5,332 nucleotides of DNA. It comes from an uncultured Lachnospiraceae bacterium (lineage in GTDB: Bacteria > Bacillota > Clostridia > Lachnospirales > Lachnospiraceae). The translations under genes and the position numbers were made by a program. Positions within the stretch are counted from its first letter, which is position 1; the number at the start of each line of letters is the position of its first letter. The DNA is taken from NCBI GenBank assembly GCA_945643825.1, contig CALZEZ010000122.1:1-5332 (forward strand). Reading direction: 5' to 3'. The notes beneath the pieces are model-generated. The model was given only the letters and a program-made list of their open reading frames with translations. It was not told the DNA's origin and did no database searches. Below, piece by piece: positions 1-5,332 of the stretch.

Positions 1-1373
1 GCAGATAGTACATGAACACTCTTTTTATTACTGTCTAAAACTCTCGCATTTACATCATCCACCAGTTGGTTAATGGAATCAACTTCCTGGTTAACCTGTT
101 GGATCGAAGTGTTTACACTGGCAATACTTGCAGATAATTCTTCTGTGGTTGCCATGTTGTCGGTAGCACAATCAACAAGGGAATCGGACGCTTCGTTCAT
201 TGTGCTGACGCTCTGTGTCAGTGATTGAGCACAGCCGTCCATGGTATTGATAATTTCGCTCCATACCTCTGATAAGCGATCAACCGATGAGGCTATTTTA
301 CCAACCTCGCTTCTGGTGCCTACATAAGCCTGAATTGCTTCACTTTGCTTCAAATGAAGGTGTCCGAGCTCGTCAACAGCCTGCTGTACCTTTTCGAGAG
401 GCTTTGTTACGATGCGAGATACCAGATAACAGAACAAAATGATGAGGATGCAGGCAACTATACAATAGAAGAACAGCTTATTGGCATTCTCCCGGCTGGC
501 TGCAAATACCTCTGATTCCGGACTCGCCATCAGCAGGATTAATCCATACTGTGGCATATAATTATAGGAAAGAATGGAAGCCTCCCCGGTGGAGGCGTCT
601 GTAAATTTCATGTTGTCGGATACCATGCCGGCGTTGGCCGCTTCGATTACCTGCAGATAGGTTGGATCTTCAACCGGTTGGGCAATCAGCGATTCATCAT
701 TGTTCAGGATATAAATACTGTTCTTGGCATCCAATATGGTGAGCTGTGCGTGCTCTAAACCATTGACATTGATTTTCTCCAGTTCTTTTTCAATGTTGGA
801 GATAAATGGACCACCGCCGACTAGGCCGATCGGAGTGATTCCGTCTTTTGCATAGATGGCTTTGCGCAGATTCAGAATCATTTGACCGGATACAGGAGAC
901 ATAATGACACCGCCATTGCAGAAGCCATTCGGCTGATCAGTCATGCTGGCACGATATTCGGCAAGCTGTTCGGGGGGACGGACTGTCATGCCAACAGCGC
1001 TTTCATTTGAATGAGCAAGAACTGTGGTATTCCAGTCACTTACATAGATGGCTTCCCAGTTGTCAAGATCATCATAGTATCGGGAGGTATAACTCTGTGC
1101 CTCTGCGACATAAATCAGGTTGTAAGGAGAAGAGGTAACAGCGGTGATTTCTCCTGCCTGTGAATATTGAAGCAGGATACGCTCTGCAGAATCAATATAC
1201 TGTTCCAGTAAAGCAGTCTGACCGGCAAGAGCTGTATTCATATTATTAATGGCGGTCTGGCGCATGAGTGAAGTAGTGCCGGAATTTGTTGTCAGGAACA
1301 GAAACAGCAGACATGCTACTGTGATTCCGGCAATGCAGATGGATATTGTTGTTGACATTTTTTTGTTCTTCAT
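1..1373 (-). CDS. Methyl-accepting chemotaxis protein (Cache-HAMP-MCP), 3' end missing
   Basis: A membrane chemoreceptor: an extracellular domain senses a small molecule and the cytoplasmic coiled coil controls CheA through CheW. The frame reads without a stop from the ATG at 1373-1371 to the window edge, giving 457 complete codons. A short basic N-terminus (MKNKK) leads into TM1 at about residues 8-27. A periplasmic-type Cache region follows at about 30-298, with a YVSDWNTTVLAH block at 110-121 and SGQMIL at 162-167. TM2 is at about 300-319 and is cysteine-rich. HAMP is at about 320-372, with the P325 and SEVGKI (355-360) signatures. Then comes the first part of the signalling helix, including the TDNMATTEELSAS block. 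The conserved hairpin tip is beyond the window, so CheW/CheA contacts cannot be checked. The gene is divergent from, and paralogous to, the MCP at 1586. The ligand cannot be predicted. The start is supported by an extended Shine-Dalgarno, although its spacing is somewhat long. Confidence 0.95.
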   Translation of the reverse strand, partial: MKNKKMSTTISICIAGITVACLLFLFLTTNSGTTSLMRQTAINNMNTALAGQTALLEQYIDSAERILLQYSQAGEITAVTSSPYNLIYVAEAQSYTSRYYDDLDNWEAIYVSDWNTTVLAHSNESAVGMTVRPPEQLAEYRASMTDQPNGFCNGGVIMSPVSGQMILNLRKAIYAKDGITPIGLVGGGPFISNIEKELEKINVNGLEHAQLTILDAKNSIYILNNDESLIAQPVEDPTYLQVIEAANAGMVSDNMKFTDASTGEASILSYNYMPQYGLILLMASPESEVFAASRENANKLFFYCIVACILIILFCYLVSRIVTKPLEKVQQAVDELGHLHLKQSEAIQAYVGTRSEVGKIASSVDRLSEVWSEIINTMDGCAQSLTQSVSTMNEASDSLVDCATDNMATTEELSASIASVNTSIQQVNQEVDSINQLVDDVNARVLDSNKKSVHVLS

Positions 1374-1379
1374 GATGTG

Positions 1380-1392
1380 GGTCACGTCCTTT
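1380..1392 (-). promoter_or_regulatory. Ribosome binding site of the leftward MCP, extended but distant
   Basis: Read on the minus strand this is AAAGGACGTGACC, which matches the full anti-Shine-Dalgarno complement AAAGGAGGTGATC at 11 of 13 bases. The AAAGGA core ends 13 bases before the ATG, longer than usual; the extended GTGA part lies closer. An in-frame GTG 12 bases upstream of the ATG lies inside this element and so is unlikely to be the start. Met6 would be even further away. Confidence 0.65.
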
Positions 1393-1416
1393 CTTATCGA
1401 ACAAATTTATATAAAT

Positions 1417-1444
1417 TGTATAGCATAATGTGTCACTGTGTCAA
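1417..1444 (-). promoter_or_regulatory. Sigma-A-type promoter for the leftward MCP
   Basis: On the minus strand a perfect TTGACA -35 (1444-1439) is followed after 16 bases by TATACA (1422-1417). A TGC immediately before the -10 forms an extended -10. Transcription would start near 1410, leaving a leader of about 37 bases that contains the ribosome binding site. The -35 match and the position both fit. This is by far the best housekeeping promoter in the divergent region. Confidence 0.72.
1429..1444. repeat. Tandem 8-bp repeat over the -35 of the leftward MCP promoter
   Basis: On the plus strand TGTGTCAC (1429-1436) is followed directly by TGTGTCAA (1437-1444), differing only in the last base. 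One copy includes the -35 hexamer and the other fills the adjacent half of the spacer. The centre also reads CAC-T-GTG, a small dyad. The position would suit an operator, but a short repeat in A+T-rich DNA can arise by chance and no regulator gene is visible nearby. Confidence 0.4.
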
Positions 1445-1501
1445 GAATTGTGTAAAAATAAACAAAAGTATTATTCAATTATATAAAATAGGATTTCTTC
1501 G

Positions 1502-1529
1502 TTAAATGTAGTTTTTTGTCGAAAGATAT
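1502..1529 (+). promoter_or_regulatory. Candidate sigma-28 (SigD/FliA) promoter for the rightward MCP
   Basis: TTAAA at 1502-1506, then 16 bases, then AAGATAT at 1523-1529, resembles the Bacillus SigD consensus CTAAA-N16-CCGATAT in both sequence and spacing. Sigma-28 commonly drives motility and chemotaxis genes, which fits the product. Transcription would start near 1536, about 50 bases before the MCP start. A competing reading is a housekeeping -10, TAGAAT at 1532-1537, but its -35 17 bases upstream (TAGTTT) is poor. The two readings overlap and cannot be separated by eye. Confidence 0.5.
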
Positions 1530-1573
1530 GGTAGAATAAAAAATTGATTGATTCCAGTCGTACTACAGAATAC

Positions 1574-1580
1574 AGGAGGA
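1574..1580 (+). promoter_or_regulatory. Ribosome binding site fixing the rightward MCP start
   Basis: AGGAGGA lies 5 bases before the ATG at 1586, which is ideal spacing. This decides the start: an in-frame ATG at 1544 would add 14 residues (MIDSSRTTEYRRIT) but has no Shine-Dalgarno and lies only a few bases after the predicted transcription start. The downstream start also gives the usual short basic segment directly before TM1. Confidence 0.9.
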
Positions 1581-1585
1581 TAACT

Positions 1586-3631
1586 ATGAAGAAATTGCAT
1601 ATTAAGATTGGTTCAAAAATACTGGCAGGTGTACTGATCCTGCAGATTGTGGTAATGCTCCTCGTAAGTGTCTTTGTAACCAATAAGGTGACAAACGATG
1701 CCAGAGAGAGTGCAGTTAATAATATGCTGACAATGGTTCAGGAGCGCAACCAGATCATACAGAATTATGTAGAAGCGATGGAAGGGATACTGACAGCCTA
1801 CAGCAGATCCGGAGAGCTTCTTGCAGTTATGAAGAATCCCTCTGATGCAGCTGCTGTGAAAGCTGCGCAGGATTACACGGAGAAGTTCTCAGCAGATATT
1901 GAAAATCTGGAAGGGATCTATGCAAGTGAATGGAATACACATGTTCTCGCACATACCAATGCTAAGGTTGTAGGCATTACAACAAGAGAGGGAGACTCCT
2001 TAAAGGCCTTACAGGATGCGATGTTAAGTGCAGATGGTGTTTATAACACAGGATTCATCATCTCGCCCGCAAGTGGTCAGCAGATTCTTTCGATGTATCA
2101 GGCTGTTCTTGATGATTCGGGTAATCCGGCAGGACTTGTTGGTATCGGTATTTTTACCAATGGTCTTGTCGAGATGTTAAGTAGCTTACATACAGAAGGA
2201 ATGGAGAATATTGAGTACTGCTTCATCAATACAGCAACCAAGCTCTATACCTTCCATGAGGACCCGGAGAAAGTAATGACCGATATTGAACCGGATTTTG
2301 TGACGATTTGTGATGAGGTGACAGCCGGTGGTGTTGATCGGGATGGAAACTTTTCCTATGAGAGAGATGGTCAGAAATATATAGCAACCTACCACTATAA
2401 TGCTGCGTCCAACTGGCTGTTTATGCTTTCTGATACAGAAACAGAGATTTTTGCGTCAGCCAGAAGTATCAGGAGCGTGCTAATTGCCATTTGTCTGATC
2501 GGAACAATCATCATGATTGTTATTACCTATGTGATTATTGTTAAGTTGTTGTATCCGATTCTTCCGATTAAGGATGCCATTAACGAGATTAAGGATTATG
2601 ATATTTCCAATAAGGAAGAGATTAACAGGTATTCAAGAAGAAAGGATGAGATTGGTGAGATTTCTGCAGCGACAGAGGTTCTTGCTTCATCTTTACAGGA
2701 TATTGTCGGTACGCTTCGGGAAAGCTGTAAAACCTTGGACGATAAGGCAGAACAGCTGAATGCCTCTGCAAATGAACTTGTGGAGAGTGTGACAGATAAT
2801 GTGGCAACAACACAGCAATTGTCGGCGTCAATGGAGAATACCAATAATATCGTCAACAATGTGGCAGTGCAGACAGAGAATGTTGATGAGGCAGTTGCAG
2901 AGGTTCTGCAGAGTGTAAGTGCATCGCTTGTATCCGGAGATCATGCTATTGATAACACGGTAGCAATCGAACAAAAGGCGCAGACAACTTATGCAATCAG
3001 TCAGGATACCATGAAGCAGACCAGAGCGTCGATTGACGATACCATGAATAAGATGGCGAAGCTTAAGAATATCACTGACATGGCAAATGAAATATTGGAT
3101 ATTGCCAGTCAGACCAATCTATTAAGTCTCAATGCAAGCATTGAGGCAGCAAGAGCCGGAGAAGCGGGAAGAGGCTTTGCAGTGGTAGCATCAGAGATTG
3201 CAAATCTGGCAGATACCTCAAAGAAGACTGCCTCTGCTATTCAAATGATTTGTAATGAATCAAATGAAAGCGTGGAGATGGTTACCAGGTGCTTTGATCA
3301 GATCACAGGCTTCGTCGAGAAAAATATTATGGAGAATCTCAGTGAATTCGCTGTTGACTCTGTGAAGTGTAAAGAGACAGTGGATGATATTAAGGTGCAG
3401 CTGGAGAAGATTAATGGTGCAGTACAGAATCTGAAGGAGTATATGTCTCAGATCGTACAAAACATTGGAACTGTTAATGAGATTACGGCTGAGAATCAGT
3501 CGGCAATTCATTCTATTGTTGAGAAGAATGAGACTCTTGCAACAATTTCCTCCGTTATTATGGAGCAGGCAGATCAAAATAAGGTTTTGGCATCCGAACT
3601 TGGTGATATTGTGGACAAGTTTACGGAGTAA
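1586..3631 (+). CDS. Methyl-accepting chemotaxis protein (Cache-HAMP-MCP signal domain), complete
   Basis: A complete 681-residue transmembrane chemoreceptor. A basic start (MKKLHIKIGSK) precedes TM1 at about 12-31. The extracellular Cache-type sensor spans about 33-296 and contains YASEWNTHVLAHTN at 112-125 and SGQQIL at 163-168, both shared with the divergent MCP. TM2 is at about 298-319. HAMP is at about 320-372, with P324 and DEIGEI at 354-359. The signalling domain carries the family hairpin: IASQTNLLSLNASIEAARAG runs from 506 to 525, followed by E526, G528, R529, G530 and F531, the tip region that contacts CheA and CheW. The arms either side of the tip are about equal (roughly 155 residues), as expected for an antiparallel coiled coil. 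The stretch after the tip reads SEIANLAD rather than the common EVRKLAE. The C-terminus (DIVDKFTE) lacks a CheR/CheB-tethering pentapeptide of the NWETF type. The ligand is unknown. The start is chosen from the AGGAGGA site. Confidence 0.97.
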   Translation: MKKLHIKIGSKILAGVLILQIVVMLLVSVFVTNKVTNDARESAVNNMLTMVQERNQIIQNYVEAMEGILTAYSRSGELLAVMKNPSDAAAVKAAQDYTEKFSADIENLEGIYASEWNTHVLAHTNAKVVGITTREGDSLKALQDAMLSADGVYNTGFIISPASGQQILSMYQAVLDDSGNPAGLVGIGIFTNGLVEMLSSLHTEGMENIEYCFINTATKLYTFHEDPEKVMTDIEPDFVTICDEVTAGGVDRDGNFSYERDGQKYIATYHYNAASNWLFMLSDTETEIFASARSIRSVLIAICLIGTIIMIVITYVIIVKLLYPILPIKDAINEIKDYDISNKEEINRYSRRKDEIGEISAATEVLASSLQDIVGTLRESCKTLDDKAEQLNASANELVESVTDNVATTQQLSASMENTNNIVNNVAVQTENVDEAVAEVLQSVSASLVSGDHAIDNTVAIEQKAQTTYAISQDTMKQTRASIDDTMNKMAKLKNITDMANEILDIASQTNLLSLNASIEAARAGEAGRGFAVVASEIANLADTSKKTASAIQMICNESNESVEMVTRCFDQITGFVEKNIMENLSEFAVDSVKCKETVDDIKVQLEKINGAVQNLKEYMSQIVQNIGTVNEITAENQSAIHSIVEKNETLATISSVIMEQADQNKVLASELGDIVDKFTE

Positions 3632-3646
3632 CAAGCAGATAACTTA

Positions 3647-3674
3647 TTGATTTTTTCCGAAAATATAGTAAAAT
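3647..3674 (+). promoter_or_regulatory. Sigma-A-type promoter upstream of leuS
   Basis: TTGATT (3647-3652), a 16-base spacer and TAAAAT (3669-3674) form a reasonable housekeeping promoter starting 15 bases after the MCP stop codon. Transcription would begin near 3681, giving a leuS leader of about 88 bases. I see no better promoter closer to leuS: a TTGACT at 3739-3744 would place its -10 on the ribosome binding site. The leader from this promoter includes the terminator hairpin at 3702-3740. Confidence 0.65.
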
Positions 3675-3701
3675 GTGGTTTAGGCTATATTACCACGGAG
3701 T

Positions 3702-3740
3702 GTAACGCTTCGTCTCAGGGAGATGGGGCGTTACTTTTTT
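3702..3740 (+). terminator. Intrinsic terminator between the MCP and leuS, possibly an attenuator
   Basis: The left arm (3702-3716) and right arm (3720-3734) can pair over 15 positions without a bulge. The outer seven pairs, GTAACGC with GCGTTAC, are all Watson-Crick; three G-T wobbles lie in the inner part, and the loop is the three bases AGG. Six T residues follow directly (3735-3740). There is no A tract before the left arm, so it should act on rightward transcripts only. It ends 28 bases before leuS and lies 70 bases beyond the MCP stop. It probably ends the MCP message, but it also sits inside the leader from the leuS promoter at 3647. Confidence 0.88.
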
Positions 3741-3755
3741 GACTGGTATTAAATA

Positions 3756-3763
3756 AAGGAGAG
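3756..3763 (+). promoter_or_regulatory. Ribosome binding site of leuS
   Basis: AAGGAGAG with its GGAG core ending 7 bases before the ATG at 3769. The spacing is normal, and the encoded N-terminus (MAELYNHKLVERKWQ) matches the usual start of bacterial leucyl-tRNA synthetases, so the start is well supported. Confidence 0.88.
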
Positions 3764-3768
3764 AGAAA

Positions 3769-5332
3769 ATGGCAGAATTATATAACCATAAGCTGGTTGA
3801 AAGAAAATGGCAGAAAATCTGGGACGATGAAAAGGCCTTTGAGGTTGGAACAGATTACAGTAAGCCTAAATATTTTGCAATGGTGGAGTTCCCCTATCCG
3901 TCTGGTCAGGGCTTACATGTCGGTCATCCGCGTCCCTATACTGCAATGGATATTGTTTCCAGAAAACGTCGTATGCAGGGATATAATGTGTTGTTTCCCA
4001 TGGGGTGGGATGCATTTGGTCTCCCTACTGAGAACTATGCAATCAAGAACAAAATTCATCCCAAGATAGTTACAAAGAATAATGTGCAGCATTTTAAGGA
4101 GCAGTTACATTCAATTGGCTATTCGTTTGACTGGAGCAGAGAGATCAACACCACTGATCCTGAATATTATAAGTGGACGCAGTGGATCTTTTTGAAGCTG
4201 TTTAAGGCGGGGCTTGCTTATAAAACAGAGATGCCGATTAACTGGTGTACCTCCTGCAAGGTTGGTCTTGCGAACGAAGAGGTTGTAAATGGTGTTTGTG
4301 AGAGATGCGGATCAGAAGTAATCCGTAAGGCACAGAGTCAGTGGATGTTAAAGATTACTGAATATGCGGATAAGCTTTTGGAAGGTCTCGATCATGTTGA
4401 CTACATCGAGAGAGTAAAGGTTTCTCAGAAGAATTGGATTGGGCGAAGCACCGGCGCTGAGGTAGACTTCCTGATTAAGGATAAAGAAGAGAAGCTTCGA
4501 ATTTATACAACGCGTTGCGATACTCTGTTTGGTGTAACCTATATGGTAGTTTCGCCGGAGCATCCTGTCCTGGATAAATATAAAGATGAAATTAAGAACT
4601 GGGATGAGGTAGTGGCATACCGCGATCAGGCAGCGAAGAAGTCTGATTTTGAACGTTCGGAGCTTGCAAAGGATAAGACGGGTGTCCAGATTGACGGACT
4701 CACTGCCATAAATCCTGTAAATGGCAAAGAGATACCGATTTGGGTTTCTGATTATGTACTGATGAGCTATGGAACCGGTGCAATCATGGCGGTACCCGCA
4801 CATGATGAGAGGGACTGGGAATTCGCTAAGAAGTTTAATCTTCCGATTATTCAGGTGGTTGCCAAGGACGGAGAAGAGGTTGACGTGAATGCAGCTGCAT
4901 TTACTGATGTTGCAACAGGGATACTTGTCAATTCTGATTTCCTGAATGGATTAGAGGTTAAGGATGCGAAGGAAAAAATGATAGCGCACCTGGAAGAGAA
5001 TAAGATCGGTAATGCCAAGGTTAATTATAAGCTGCGTGATTGGGTCTTTTCCAGACAGCGTTACTGGGGAGAGCCGATTCCGATTGTTAAGTGTGAAAAG
5101 TGCGGATATGTGCCTCTTGATGAAAGTGAATTGCCGTTAATGTTACCGGAGGTTGAGAGCTATATGCCTACGGATAATGGTGAATCACCGCTTGCTGCCA
5201 TGACAGACTGGGTAAATACTACATGCCCTTGCTGTAAGGGACCGGCGAAGCGTGAGACGGATACCATGCCTCAATGGGCTGGTTCCTCCTGGTATTTCTT
5301 AAGATATACGGATCCTCATAATGAGGAAGCAC
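3769..5332 (+). CDS. leuS: Leucyl-tRNA synthetase, N-terminal 521 residues (runs off the window)
   Basis: A cytoplasmic class I aminoacyl-tRNA synthetase that charges tRNA-Leu with leucine using ATP and edits mischarged amino acids. The HIGH-type motif is PYPSGQGLHVGH at 42-53, followed by GWDAFGLPTENYAIKN. A zinc site is suggested by C160, C163, C177 and C180. The CP1 editing domain shows the threonine-rich TTRCDT at 247-252, where Thr252 corresponds to the known specificity residue, and GTGAIMAVPAHDERD at 335-349, where Asp349 corresponds to the catalytic-site aspartate. The core resumes with RDWVFSRQRYWGEPIPI (423-439). A second cysteine cluster, C442, C445, C486, C488 and C489, precedes the Bacillus-type MPQWAGSSWYFLRY at 500-513. 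KMSKS, the anticodon-binding domain and the C-terminal domain lie beyond the edge. The family is usually just over 800 residues, so roughly two thirds is visible. No frameshift is seen. It is probably transcribed separately from the MCP upstream. Confidence 0.97.
   Translation, partial: MAELYNHKLVERKWQKIWDDEKAFEVGTDYSKPKYFAMVEFPYPSGQGLHVGHPRPYTAMDIVSRKRRMQGYNVLFPMGWDAFGLPTENYAIKNKIHPKIVTKNNVQHFKEQLHSIGYSFDWSREINTTDPEYYKWTQWIFLKLFKAGLAYKTEMPINWCTSCKVGLANEEVVNGVCERCGSEVIRKAQSQWMLKITEYADKLLEGLDHVDYIERVKVSQKNWIGRSTGAEVDFLIKDKEEKLRIYTTRCDTLFGVTYMVVSPEHPVLDKYKDEIKNWDEVVAYRDQAAKKSDFERSELAKDKTGVQIDGLTAINPVNGKEIPIWVSDYVLMSYGTGAIMAVPAHDERDWEFAKKFNLPIIQVVAKDGEEVDVNAAAFTDVATGILVNSDFLNGLEVKDAKEKMIAHLEENKIGNAKVNYKLRDWVFSRQRYWGEPIPIVKCEKCGYVPLDESELPLMLPEVESYMPTDNGESPLAAMTDWVNTTCPCCKGPAKRETDTMPQWAGSSWYFLRYTDPHNEEA

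Noticed and set aside
1394..1420. Sigma-28-like promoter on the minus strand (TACA, 15 bases, TTCGATAA) for the leftward MCP
   Set aside because: Transcription would start near 1387, leaving the ribosome binding site at 1380-1392 largely outside the message; the TTGACA promoter just upstream is better.
1544..1585. Longer N-terminus for the complete MCP starting at the ATG at 1544
   Set aside because: There is no Shine-Dalgarno before it, it would start almost at the predicted transcription start, and the AGGAGGA site with ATG at 1586 is ideal.
1471..1683. Minus-strand open frame of 70 codons across the divergent promoter region
   Set aside because: It overlaps the MCP start on the other strand, has no recognisable domain and no ribosome binding site, and its composition reflects A+T-rich intergenic DNA and antisense of TM1.
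3260..3634. Minus-strand open frame of 124 codons inside the complete MCP
   Set aside because: It is antisense to well-conserved MCP coding sequence, rich in Leu/Asn/His/Ile as expected for an antisense shadow, and resembles no known protein.
3675..3696. A GTGGT / ACCAC hairpin just before the terminator, a possible antiterminator or regulatory stem
   Set aside because: It has only five pairs with a 12-base loop, part of its left arm lies before the predicted transcription start, and it does not overlap the terminator arms it would have to compete with.
3673..3705. A 10-codon open frame (MWFRLYYHGV) ending at the left arm of the terminator, like an attenuation leader peptide for leuS
   Set aside because: Its ATG overlaps the -10 of the predicted promoter and would not be transcribed from it, there is no Shine-Dalgarno, and it has only one leucine codon.
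4348..4803. Minus-strand open frame of 151 codons inside leuS
   Set aside because: It is fully antisense to conserved LeuRS editing-domain coding sequence and shows no recognisable protein motif.

Overview
The window looks like chromosomal DNA of a motile, low-to-moderate G+C Clostridia, most likely a Lachnospiraceae-type bacterium (Roseburia, Lachnospira, Butyrivibrio or relatives). I infer this from three things: strong AGGAGG-type ribosome binding sites, two chemoreceptors of the clostridial Cache-HAMP style, and a leucyl-tRNA synthetase whose HIGH region and second cysteine cluster look clostridial. The species cannot be named from the sequence alone.

Layout. Positions 1-1373 (minus strand) hold the N-terminal two thirds of a methyl-accepting chemotaxis protein (MCP); its signalling tip lies beyond the left edge. 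Positions 1374-1585 are a 212-base divergent promoter region, with a good housekeeping-type promoter facing left and a sigma-28-like (or weak housekeeping) promoter facing right. Positions 1586-3631 (plus strand) encode a second, complete MCP of 681 residues that is clearly a paralogue of the first. Positions 3632-3768 contain a housekeeping-type promoter, a strong intrinsic terminator and a ribosome binding site. Positions 3769-5332 are the first 521 codons of leuS, which runs off the right edge before KMSKS.

How the parts relate. The two receptors are back to back and share motifs in the ligand-binding and signalling domains, which points to a local duplication and divergence giving two sensors that feed the same CheA/CheW machinery. 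leuS is functionally unrelated and is probably its own transcription unit. The most interesting regulatory feature is that the terminator lies between the best leuS promoter and the leuS start. Either it ends the MCP transcript and leuS depends on read-through, or it is an attenuator in a leader too short to hold a T-box.

I see no mobile element, CRISPR array, RNA gene or defence-like cassette. This is mostly an ordinary region, and the points worth a second look are regulatory.
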